A stretch of DNA of 5,380 nucleotides from contig JAAYPU010000098.1 in NCBI GenBank assembly GCA_012519645.1, forward strand, positions 1 through 5,380, read 5' to 3'. Source of the stretch: Clostridiales bacterium (GTDB lineage: Bacteria; Bacillota; Clostridia; Peptostreptococcales; JAAYPU01). Shown one piece after another: positions 1 through 5,026 of the stretch. The translations under genes and the position numbers were made by a program. Within the stretch, counting starts at the first letter, position 1. Each line of letters opens with the position of its first letter. The notes below the pieces were generated by a model. It worked only from the letters and a program-made list of their open reading frames with translations. It had not been told where the DNA came from and searched no databases.

Positions 1-52
1 AAAAGTCAGAAAGAAAAAGGTCGATACTCAGGAGAATAATATAAGCGTTTAA
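1..52 (+). other. Possible 3' tail of an unidentified upstream gene
   Basis: All three plus-strand frames are open from the left edge and close soon after: frame 1 stops at 37-39, frame 2 at 50-52 and frame 3 at 42-44. All three would give a short, lysine- and arginine-rich tail. A clear terminator follows at 60-94, so a transcript probably ends here and an upstream gene is likely. Too little is visible to choose the frame or name the product. Confidence 0.3.
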
Positions 53-59
53 TATAAGA

Positions 60-94
60 AATCCTTGAAGATGGTAATGTTTTCAAGGATTTTT
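60..94 (+). terminator. Rho-independent terminator
   Basis: A perfect 10-bp stem pairs AATCCTTGAA (60-69) with TTCAAGGATT (82-91). The stem runs directly into a short T tract (91-94). The intervening 12 nt can add a G-T and an A-T pair, leaving an 8-nt loop. It would end a plus-strand transcript entering from the left edge and separates it from the small ORF at 137. Confidence 0.75.
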
Positions 95-136
95 AATATA
101 CTGATAAGATAACAGATTTATTTGGGAGGGATTATA

Positions 137-235
137 GTGATTAAATACATTAACGTAGAAGATTTTTCCGGTGAAAATATTATTACCGCAGAGATTATTG
201 AACAATGCCTGATTGAATGCTTATCTGATAACTAA
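137..235 (+). CDS. Small hypothetical ORF, 32 aa, GTG start
   Basis: The ORF begins with GTG at 137, six bases after a very strong GGGAGGG Shine-Dalgarno sequence (124-130), and ends with TAA at 233-235. The 32-residue product begins MIKYINVEDF, is acidic, and has two cysteines (positions 24 and 28) with a helix-like stretch around residues 18-30. I do not recognise a family. No signal peptide or membrane segment is visible. It lies downstream of a terminator, so it would need its own promoter, and none is obvious. The stop codon directly abuts the hairpin and heptad repeats that start at 235. It could therefore be a genuine small protein, or the 5' remnant of a gene cut off by the repeat block. 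The strong ribosome binding site is the only support for coding. Confidence 0.4.
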   Translation: MIKYINVEDFSGENIITAEIIEQCLIECLSDN

Positions 236-306
236 GAACTAATAGTTCTTTGATGCTGCGCATCCGTGTATCGTTTATAGTTTATCGTGTATGGATGTTT
301 CGCATC
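235..306. repeat. Hairpins bracketing a CGTGTAT heptad array
   Basis: A 6-bp stem AGAACT/AGTTCT with a 3-nt loop lies at 235-249. A 5-bp stem GATGC/GCATC follows at 252-264. Four 7-bp units occupy 265-292: CGTGTAT, CGTTTAT, AGTTTAT, CGTGTAT. A second GATG...CATC hairpin is at 294-306. CATCC at 261-265 and GGATG at 293-297 are inverted with respect to each other, so the array sits inside a larger stem. No coding potential is apparent. Confidence 0.7.
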
Positions 307-365
307 AGTCCAAGGTTCGAAGTCCGGAGAAGGTCTCAGGTCTCGGGTTTCTGGTCTCAGGTGTC
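307..365. repeat. AGGTCTC heptad array
   Basis: Five contiguous 7-bp units fill 331-365: AGGTCTC twice, GGGTTTC, TGGTCTC, AGGTGTC. They are preceded by three looser units at 307-327 (AGTCCAA, GGTTCGA, AGTCCGG) that are out of phase by 3 bp. A related array with the same AGGTCTC, AGGTGTC and GAGTCCG units recurs at 3269-3309. Confidence 0.7.
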
Positions 366-374
366 CGAAGTAAA

Positions 375-409
375 ATTAGATAGATAACAGATAACAGATA
401 ATAGTTAAG
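375..409. repeat. AGATAAC heptad array
   Basis: Five 7-bp units: ATTAGAT (375-381), AGATAAC (382-388), AGATAAC (389-395), AGATAAT (396-402) and AGTTAAG (403-409). The array runs directly into the ~120-bp element that starts at 411. Its last part can pair partly with CCTTATCTTTC at 495-505. Confidence 0.7.
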
Positions 410-410
410 G

Positions 411-530
411 TTGACTTTGCTTCTCAAAGTCTGAAACATTTTATGAAAATCACTCATATAAAAATTGGTTGAAATTTGTTTAAACAAATTTCTTCCTTAT
501 CTTTCAGTTGTCAGTTGTCAGTTGTCAGTT
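411..530. repeat. ~120-bp dispersed palindromic repeat, copy 1
   Basis: This contains a 7-bp hairpin GACTTTG/CAAAGTC (413-431), an AT-rich middle, a perfect 22-bp palindrome (471-492, centre TTTAAA), the box CTTCCTTATCTTT, and a CAGTTGT heptad array (505-530). It matches 4773-4893 over its whole length with scattered differences and one 1-nt length change in the middle. The stretch 471-516 is identical, base for base, to 4832-4877. It encodes no transposase or other protein. Confidence 0.8.
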
Positions 531-573
531 TATTTAGTTTATTCTCTCTTTTCAATATTCTCTGTTCTCTAAT

Positions 574-629
574 CCCTAACCACTAATCCCTAATCCCTGA
601 TTACTGATTACTGATCCCTAATCCCTATC
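574..629. repeat. CCCTAAT/TACTGAT heptad array overlapping a gene end
   Basis: Eight contiguous 7-bp units: CCCTAAC, CACTAAT, CCCTAAT, CCCTGAT, TACTGAT, TACTGAT, CCCTAAT, CCCTATC. The last twelve bases (618-629) also form the final three sense codons and the stop of the minus-strand AI-2E gene. The preceding stretch 541-573 (TTCTCT-rich) looks like a degenerate array of the same period. Together with the arrays and hairpins listed above, this accounts for most of the gene-free stretch 236-617. Confidence 0.75.
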
Positions 630-1826
630 AATTCCAAGCTTAGAATAATATATTTTCAATATAAATAGTTTTATTATAGCTGCTGTGGGTACGGCTAAGA
701 GCATACCTATGATACCAAAGTATCTGCCTCCGATAATTACTGAAAGAAGTACAAATACAGGATGAAGACCCACTCTCTTTCCTACGATTTTAGGTGCGAT
801 AACTGCTCCGTCCACCTGTTGAATAACAAGCAGGACAATAACAGATAATATAGCCTTTGCAATGCTACCATCCAACAGTGCCATAGCGACAGCAGGGATA
901 ATTCCTATAATAGGACCGAAGTAAGGTATAACATTTGCGATTCCTGCAAACATACCGATAAATATGGCAAAATCTATACCGATTATAAATAAGCCAATGG
1001 ATGAGAGTACTCCGACAATCAGTCCGTCCAAAAGCTGTCCCCTGAAGAAATTGGATATGACCATGTGAATATCCCGAAGTATATTTAGAAGAGTGCTCTC
1101 TGCTTTTTGAGGTAAAATGAAAGAAATAGCCTTATCCCAGAGCCCCATGAAAAACCGCTGGTCTTTTAATAGATAAAAAGCAATGACCATACCCAAAAAG
1201 ATATTGAACAGATTGCCGCCGAGGCTTGCAAGCCATTGAGCTATATTTTCGCTCTTTTGAATCAAACCTTCTTTTGTGAACCAATCAATAAAACTATTCA
1301 GAGGATTCCTTATTCGTTCTGTTAATCCGCTGGATGCAAGCTCTTCATTGACATTAGCAAAAAGTTCTTCATATTTCAAAAAATAATTTGCAATATTTGA
1401 GCTTACAATATCTATTTTTTCCACGGTTATTTTCCCCATAATCATGCTGTACAAGGTATAAAGCAGCAGCGCAAAAATAATAATAACAAGAATAAAGGAT
1501 AAAGCAATGCTGATAGTTCTTTTTCTTTTTGCTATTTGTCTTGACAGGGTATAGTTTTTAGATGAAGCATTATTTAAGAATCTGCATATGATCTTGTTAT
1601 CAATGATATTTACTAAAGGGCTGAAAAAATATGCAATTATAAGCCCGTAAATGAGCGGAGTCAATGCACCTAATATTTCAGAAAGTACAATTCCGACAAA
1701 AGAGAAAATTACATTTAAATGCGATAAGACTGAGTAAAGAATATATATGACCAATATTGTCACTACGAAATAGGCACTAAATTTGATGTATTGTTTATCT
1801 AAAAAAAACGATTTCCAGTTTAGCAT
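618..1826 (-). CDS. AI-2E family transporter-like membrane protein
   Basis: This is a 402-residue polytopic membrane protein of the AI-2E/UPF0118 family (PF01594), which includes E. coli TqsA, PerM and Bacillus YtvI. Hydrophobic segments lie near residues 17-36, 50-70, 106-130, 205-221, 264-310, 322-338 and 354-390. A long hydrophilic section at about 131-204 matches the family's extracytoplasmic region. The family signature is clear: NVIPYFGP near 298-305, then DGAVIAPKIVGKRVGLHP near 339-356 and GGRYFGIIGMLLAVP near 366-380. The start is ATG at 1826, five bases after GGAGG (1836-1832). A TTG at 1838 overlaps that ribosome binding site and is rejected. Length is normal for the family. Its substrate cannot be read from sequence; the AI-2 name reflects TqsA only. 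It is transcribed divergently from ahcY. The last residues (DRD) and the stop come from a heptad repeat. Confidence 0.9.
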   Translation of the reverse strand: MLNWKSFFLDKQYIKFSAYFVVTILVIYILYSVLSHLNVIFSFVGIVLSEILGALTPLIYGLIIAYFFSPLVNIIDNKIICRFLNNASSKNYTLSRQIAKRKRTISIALSFILVIIIFALLLYTLYSMIMGKITVEKIDIVSSNIANYFLKYEELFANVNEELASSGLTERIRNPLNSFIDWFTKEGLIQKSENIAQWLASLGGNLFNIFLGMVIAFYLLKDQRFFMGLWDKAISFILPQKAESTLLNILRDIHMVISNFFRGQLLDGLIVGVLSSIGLFIIGIDFAIFIGMFAGIANVIPYFGPIIGIIPAVAMALLDGSIAKAILSVIVLLVIQQVDGAVIAPKIVGKRVGLHPVFVLLSVIIGGRYFGIIGMLLAVPTAAIIKLFILKIYYSKLGIDRD

Positions 1827-1831
1827 AATAT

Positions 1832-1836
1832 CCTCC
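1832..1836 (-). promoter_or_regulatory. Ribosome binding site deciding the AI-2E gene start
   Basis: On the minus strand GGAGG is followed by a 5-nt spacer and ATG at 1826. The alternative TTG start at 1838 would contain the ribosome binding site within the coding region and has no upstream site of its own. Confidence 0.8.
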
Positions 1837-1844
1837 AATCTGTA

Positions 1845-1886
1845 ACGATAGTATTCTGCTACAACCGTTCATTTTAATACTATCGT
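1845..1886. promoter_or_regulatory. Candidate operator: perfect 11-bp inverted repeat
   Basis: ACGATAGTATT (1845-1855) and its exact reverse complement AATACTATCGT (1876-1886) are separated by 20 bp. The arm centres are 31 bp apart, about three helical turns. The upstream arm (for the minus gene) overlaps the proposed -10 at 1877-1882, and the other arm lies in the early leader just before the ribosome binding site. This fits a two-site repressor operator. If transcription starts further upstream than proposed, the arms could instead form an RNA stem close to the ribosome binding site. Confidence 0.5.
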
Positions 1887-1905
1887 GTGGAATTCTAGTT
1901 GTAAA
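1877..1905 (-). promoter_or_regulatory. Candidate sigma-A promoter for the AI-2E gene
   Basis: Read on the minus strand, TTTACA (1905-1900) matches the -35 consensus at five of six positions. TAGTAT (1882-1877) matches the -10 at four of six, with the ideal 17-bp spacer. Transcription would start near 1870, giving a leader of about 44 nt. The -10 lies inside an arm of the inverted repeat. Confidence 0.5.
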
Positions 1906-1940
1906 GTCCTTACATTAGATAAACATGGAAAACTCAGTCT

Positions 1941-1968
1941 TTATCAACAAAATAAACTGTGATATATT
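1941..1968 (+). promoter_or_regulatory. Candidate promoter for ahcY
   Basis: An extended -10 is present: TG at 1960-1961, one base, then TATATT at 1963-1968. The best -35 is TTATCA (1941-1946), four of six matches with a 16-bp spacer. The leader would be about 20-25 nt. No riboswitch fits in so short a leader. Confidence 0.5.
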
Positions 1969-1985
1969 AATTCTATAGAAAATTT

Positions 1986-1990
1986 GGAGG
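1986..1990 (+). promoter_or_regulatory. Ribosome binding site deciding the ahcY start
   Basis: GGAGG lies 7 nt before ATG at 1998 but only 1 nt before the in-frame ATG at 1992. The first spacing is workable and the second is not, so 1998 is the start. Confidence 0.8.
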
Positions 1991-1997
1991 TATGAGC

Positions 1998-3245
1998 ATG
2001 AACTATGATGTAAAAGATATTAATTTAGCACAATCAGGCAAACAAAAAATAGAATGGGTAAAAAGCTATATGCCCTTATTAAGAAGCTTGGAAGAAGAGT
2101 TTTCGGCTGCAAAACCTTTTAAAGATATAAGGATATCTCTTTCTGTGCATTTAGAAGCAAAAACAGCTTATTTATGCAAAGTTCTTGCGGCAGGCGGTGC
2201 ACAAATGTCTGTAACAGGCAGTAATGTCCTGTCTACTCAGGATGATGTCGCTGCAGCATTAGCCGCGGAAGGAATGAGGGTGTTTGCAAAATACAAAGCT
2301 TCAGAAGAGGAATACTACAAGCATATAGAAATGACATTAGAGAACGAACCTCATGTTATTATCGATGACGGAGGAGACCTTATTAATCTGCTATACAACA
2401 AGAGACGCGATTTAATGAAGAACCTGATGGGTGGATGTGAAGAAACTACGACCGGGATCGTTCGTTTGAGAGCCATGGAAGCAGACGGCGTATTGGAAAA
2501 TCCTATGATAGCGGTAAATGATGCTTATTGCAAGTATCTGTTTGATAACAGGTATGGCACAGGACAATCAGTTTGGGATGGTATCAACAGAACCACAAAT
2601 CTTATTACAGCAGGTAAAACCGTAGTAGTGGCAGGTTATGGATGGTGCGGCCGCGGGATCGCAATGAGGGCAAAAGGGCTGGGCGCGAAGGTAATAGTAA
2701 CTGAAATAGATCCAATTAAATCAGTGGAAGCCATTATGGATGGATTTGAAGTTATGAAAATGGGACAAGCGGCAGAAAAAGGAGATATATTTATTACGGT
2801 TACCGGCTGCAAAAAGGTAATAATAAAAGAGCATATGGAAAAAATGAAGGATGGGGCTATACTTTGCAATGCCGGACACTTTAATGTAGAAGTAGATTTA
2901 AATGATATAGAAAGTTTGGCTGTGGAAATCAAAGAACGCAGGCAAAATATAAAAGGATATAAAATGGCTGATGGCAGGTGGCTGAATGTATTAGCAGAAG
3001 GCCGTCTTGTAAATCTGGCTTCCGGTGACGGGCATCCTGCGGAAATTATGGATATGAGCTTTGCTTTACAGGCTTTAGGTGCAAAATATATCGTTGATAA
3101 TCGAGGAAAGCTTGAGAATAAAGTCATCAGCGTACCGCAGGAGGTAGATCAGAGAGTGGCAAGAATGAAGCTGTCCAACTGGGGTATAGAAATAGATGAG
3201 CTGACTGAAGAACAGAGGGTATATTTAGCAAGCTGGAATGTTTGA
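1998..3245 (+). CDS. ahcY: Adenosylhomocysteinase family (SAH or S-inosylhomocysteine hydrolase)
   Basis: This is a 415-residue cytosolic, NAD-dependent hydrolase of the AHCY family, splitting SAH (or its inosyl analogue) into homocysteine plus nucleoside. It is the short form found in archaea and Thermotoga: it ends YLASWNV and lacks the C-terminal KPDHYRY of the human enzyme. Aligned by eye with human AHCY, the catalytic and NAD-related residues are kept: His51 (human 55), Asp124 (131), Glu149 (156) in EETTTG, Lys179 (186), Asp183 (190), Asn184 (191), the NAD loop GYGWCGRG at 213-220, His294 (301) and His346 (353). The adenine-reading pair Thr57/Glu59 is replaced by Glu53/Lys55 (HLEAKTA), which suits a hypoxanthine base better. 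The start is set by the ribosome binding site at 1986-1990. The stop TGA lies inside a hairpin. A SAH/MTA deaminase follows on the same strand. Confidence 0.95.
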   Translation: MNYDVKDINLAQSGKQKIEWVKSYMPLLRSLEEEFSAAKPFKDIRISLSVHLEAKTAYLCKVLAAGGAQMSVTGSNVLSTQDDVAAALAAEGMRVFAKYKASEEEYYKHIEMTLENEPHVIIDDGGDLINLLYNKRRDLMKNLMGGCEETTTGIVRLRAMEADGVLENPMIAVNDAYCKYLFDNRYGTGQSVWDGINRTTNLITAGKTVVVAGYGWCGRGIAMRAKGLGAKVIVTEIDPIKSVEAIMDGFEVMKMGQAAEKGDIFITVTGCKKVIIKEHMEKMKDGAILCNAGHFNVEVDLNDIESLAVEIKERRQNIKGYKMADGRWLNVLAEGRLVNLASGDGHPAEIMDMSFALQALGAKYIVDNRGKLENKVISVPQEVDQRVARMKLSNWGIEIDELTEEQRVYLASWNV

Positions 3246-3259
3246 TGCTTTGCATCAAA
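3241..3259. repeat. Hairpin containing the ahcY stop codon
   Basis: A perfect 8-bp stem TTTGATGC/GCATCAAA has a TTT loop. The ahcY stop TGA is bases 3243-3245 of the left arm. It resembles the GATGC hairpins at 252-264 and 3311-3325. It is not followed by a T run, so it is a poor rho-independent terminator, and read-through into the deaminase gene is plausible. Confidence 0.7.
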
Positions 3260-3268
3260 TAAGATTTC

Positions 3269-3309
3269 AGGTCTCTGGTCCAGGTGTCGGGTTTTGAGTC
3301 CGGAGTCCG
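3269..3309. repeat. AGGTCTC/GAGTCCG heptad array
   Basis: Units are AGGTCTC (3269-3275), a 6-base unit TGGTCC, AGGTGTC (3282-3288), GGGTTTT (3289-3295), GAGTCCG (3296-3302) and GAGTCCG (3303-3309). It is the same family as the array at 307-365. Confidence 0.65.
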
Positions 3310-3310
3310 T

Positions 3311-3325
3311 TGATGCTGCGCATCA
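3311..3325. repeat. GATGC hairpin
   Basis: A 6-bp stem TGATGC/GCATCA has a 3-nt loop. The core GATGCTGCGCATC is identical to the hairpin at 252-264 and again sits between two heptad arrays. Confidence 0.65.
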
Positions 3326-3328
3326 TTA

Positions 3329-3443
3329 TAGAGGTTAGAGGTTGGAGGTTGGAGGTTAGTGAAGGTAGAAATTTTGCTAGTGCAAAATTTCTTCCTTAAC
3401 TATCAGTTTTCAGTTGTCAGTTATCAGTTGACCCTAACCTCTA
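3329..3443. repeat. Nested inverted-repeat element with GAGGTTA and CAGTTGT arrays
   Basis: Left array: GAGGTTA, GAGGTTG, GAGGTTG, GAGGTTA (3331-3358). Next comes an 11-bp perfect stem AGAAATTTTGC (3367-3377) / GCAAAATTTCT (3382-3392) with loop TAGT, enclosed by AAGG (3362-3365) and CCTT (3394-3397). Then come four CAGTTGT-type units (3404-3431) and CCCTAACCTCTA (3432-3443), the near reverse complement of TAGAGGTTA at 3329-3337. It is a third, diverged version of the elements at 411-530 and 4773-4893: the CTTCCTTA box is kept but the stem sequence differs in both arms. Confidence 0.7.
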
Positions 3444-3448
3444 ATAAT

Positions 3449-3453
3449 GGAGG
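3449..3453 (+). promoter_or_regulatory. Ribosome binding site deciding the deaminase start
   Basis: GGAGG is followed by a 5-nt spacer and ATG at 3459. The in-frame ATG at 3447 overlaps this site and lies only a few bases past the repeat, with no site of its own. No promoter-like pair was found in the repeat-filled 3246-3445. Confidence 0.8.
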
Positions 3454-3458
3454 ATCGT

Positions 3459-4742
3459 ATGAAAGATTTATTGATTAAAAATGTGGATATCATAACATCA
3501 AAGGGAGTCATTAATAATGGGTGCATAGTAATCGACAAGGGTAAATTTGACTATGTGGGAGACCAAAAGGAAGATATTCTCGGTGCTTCCTACAAGGATA
3601 TAATGAATAAAAAGAACTGTATAGCTGCGCCCGGTCTTATTAATGCGCATACTCATAGCCCTATGGTACTCCTGCGGAATTTTGCCAATGATTACCCTGT
3701 CAGCAATTGGCTGTTTGATTATATTATCCCGGCAGAAGCAAAACTTACAGGAGAGGATATATATTGGGGAACATATTTAGCTATTGCTGAAATGATACTA
3801 TCCGGTACAACTGCTTTTATGGATATGTATTTACATATGGATAAGGTTGCGCAGGCCGTTGCTGAAACAGGCATTAAAGCGTGTCTGTCAAAGGATGTTA
3901 TTACATCCCAAGTGCGGAATAATAGTGTTGTTATCGACAAAGAGGGCTTTAAAGAATTTTATGAAAAGTGGCATGGTTATGACAATAGAATCCGAGTCAA
4001 TACGGAGATACACAGCGTATTTTTATATGATAAAAATTCTTTGGAGCAAGCGGCTTCTGTCGCAAAGGATTTTAAAACCAGCGTTCATATTCATCTTCTT
4101 GAAGGTGTACATGAAAGAAAGATGAGCTTGGACCTGCACGGCATGAATCCCTTGGAGGCATGCTTGGAATGCGGCATTTTAGATGTTCCGGTCGTCGCCG
4201 CACATTGTGTTCATTTGGATGAAAGCGATATGATTCTTATTCATGAAAAGAATATTATTCCTGTACATTGTCCTTCCAGCAACCTTATCTTAGGAAGCGG
4301 AATATCTCCTGTACCTAATCTTGTTAAGCATGATGTGACCGTTGCAATCGGAACGGACGGAGCAGCCAGCAATAATAACCTGAATATGTTTGAGGAAATG
4401 CATATAGCTTCCTTGATACACAAGGGTGTTAATATGGATCCGGAGCTGATGAAGGCGGAAACTGTACTGGATATGGGAACGATAAACGGAGCTAAGGCTT
4501 TGGGATTTGAAAACACCGGAGTAATAGAAGAAAGAAAAGATGCCGACCTTATATTGATAGATATGGATAAGCCGCATCTTCAGCCTCTCAGAAATCATAA
4601 GGCAGCTATGATTTATTCCGTTCAGGAATCGGATGTGGATACGACCATTGTCAACGGCAAAGTGCTTATGGAAAAGAGAGAACTGAAAACTATAGACGTT
4701 GAAAGAGTGATACACAATATTAAAACACGAACTGACAACTGA
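3459..4742 (+). CDS. mtaD: SAH/MTA deaminase (amidohydrolase superfamily)
   Basis: This 427-residue cytosolic metal-dependent deaminase removes the 6-amino group of SAH, methylthioadenosine, adenosine or 5'-deoxyadenosine to give the inosyl product. It resembles Thermotoga TM0936 and archaeal DadD. Metal and catalytic residues are all visible: His64 and His66 (AHTH), His212 and Glu215 (HIHLLEG), His249 (AAHCVH) and Asp300 (GTDGAASNNN). A short N-terminal beta domain (about 1-55) and its C-terminal completion (about 350-405, ending in VNGKVLM) flank the barrel, as usual for the superfamily. Length is normal. The preferred start is 3459. It probably shares a transcript with ahcY, from which a 213-bp repeat-filled gap separates it. 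The last residues TDN and the stop come from a CTGACAA heptad array. Chlorohydrolase-like relatives acting on other purines cannot be fully excluded. Confidence 0.88.
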   Translation: MKDLLIKNVDIITSKGVINNGCIVIDKGKFDYVGDQKEDILGASYKDIMNKKNCIAAPGLINAHTHSPMVLLRNFANDYPVSNWLFDYIIPAEAKLTGEDIYWGTYLAIAEMILSGTTAFMDMYLHMDKVAQAVAETGIKACLSKDVITSQVRNNSVVIDKEGFKEFYEKWHGYDNRIRVNTEIHSVFLYDKNSLEQAASVAKDFKTSVHIHLLEGVHERKMSLDLHGMNPLEACLECGILDVPVVAAHCVHLDESDMILIHEKNIIPVHCPSSNLILGSGISPVPNLVKHDVTVAIGTDGAASNNNLNMFEEMHIASLIHKGVNMDPELMKAETVLDMGTINGAKALGFENTGVIEERKDADLILIDMDKPHLQPLRNHKAAMIYSVQESDVDTTIVNGKVLMEKRELKTIDVERVIHNIKTRTDN

Positions 4743-4766
4743 CAACTGAAAACTGAAAACTGATAG
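4732..4766. repeat. CTGACAA heptad array, left arm of a long inverted repeat
   Basis: Five units: CTGACAA, CTGACAA, CTGAAAA, CTGAAAA, CTGATAG. They are the reverse complement of the CAGTTGT family. Bases 4740-4742 form the stop codon of the deaminase. With the arm at 4858-4893 they can pair at 32 of 36 positions (4735-4770 against 4858-4893). Confidence 0.8.
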
Positions 4767-4772
4767 ATAATG

Positions 4773-4893
4773 TTGACTTTGCTTCGCAAAGTCGGGAAAA
4801 TTTTATTAAAATCATACTAATAATTTTGGTGGAAATTTGTTTAAACAAATTTCTTCCTTATCTTTCAGTTGTCAGTTATCAGTTTTCAGTTGT
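4773..4893. repeat. ~120-bp dispersed palindromic repeat, copy 2
   Basis: An 8-bp hairpin GACTTTGC/GCAAAGTC lies at 4775-4793 with loop TTC. The AT-rich centre is followed by the perfect 22-bp palindrome (4832-4853), the CTTCCTTATCTTT box and four CAGTTGT-type units (4866-4893). It is the same element as 411-530, with 46 nt identical between 4832-4877 and 471-516. Unlike copy 1, it has a long matching inverted arm on its left side. Confidence 0.8.
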
Positions 4894-4925
4894 ACTTCAA
4901 ACCACTAACTTTGAACATATATATT

Positions 4926-4953
4926 CCATACTCTATACTCAATACTCTATACT
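4926..4953. repeat. CTATACT heptad array
   Basis: Four units: CCATACT, CTATACT, CAATACT, CTATACT. This is the last 7-bp array in the window, lying 35 bp upstream of the -10 for the next gene. Confidence 0.75.
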
Positions 4954-4987
4954 CCAAAAAAACAGTGGTATTATTTATGCAGATGTG

Positions 4988-4993
4988 TATAAT
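4988..4993 (+). promoter_or_regulatory. Candidate -10 box for the phospholipase C-like gene
   Basis: A perfect TATAAT lies 21 bp before the ribosome binding site. The -35 region is weak (no good TTGACA match at 16-18 bp spacing), so the promoter rests on the -10 alone. It lies in non-repeat sequence just after the heptad block. Confidence 0.45.
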
Positions 4994-5026
4994 AAAAAAA
5001 GCTACATAAATATAGGGAGGAAAATC

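Noticed and set aside
305..487. Minus-strand 60-codon ORF
   Set aside because: It lies wholly in heptad and palindrome repeats, has no ribosome binding site, and its peptide merely reflects the repeats.
236..617. Insertion sequence
   Set aside because: There is no transposase ORF and no clear target duplication; only short non-coding repeats are present.
505..629. CRISPR array or telomere-like repeats
   Set aside because: Units are only 7 bp with no unique spacers. The CCCTAA resemblance to telomeres is one of many heptad sequences in a bacterial-type gene context.
1905..1991. SAH or SAM riboswitch in the ahcY leader
   Set aside because: The predicted leader is only about 20-25 nt, and I see no multi-stem conserved structure upstream of the ribosome binding site.
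2636..3127. Minus-strand 163-codon ORF inside ahcY
   Set aside because: It is antisense to strongly conserved AHCY coding sequence and its protein is low-complexity and Ser/Ile-rich.
3847..4125. Plus-strand 92-codon ORF and minus-strand ORF 3719-3940 in the deaminase gene
   Set aside because: Both are shadows of the conserved frame, which carries all the metal-binding motifs.
4290..4745. Minus-strand ORFs at 4241-4516 and 4290-4745 inside the deaminase gene
   Set aside because: They overlap a conserved amidohydrolase and have no recognisable protein features or start signals.
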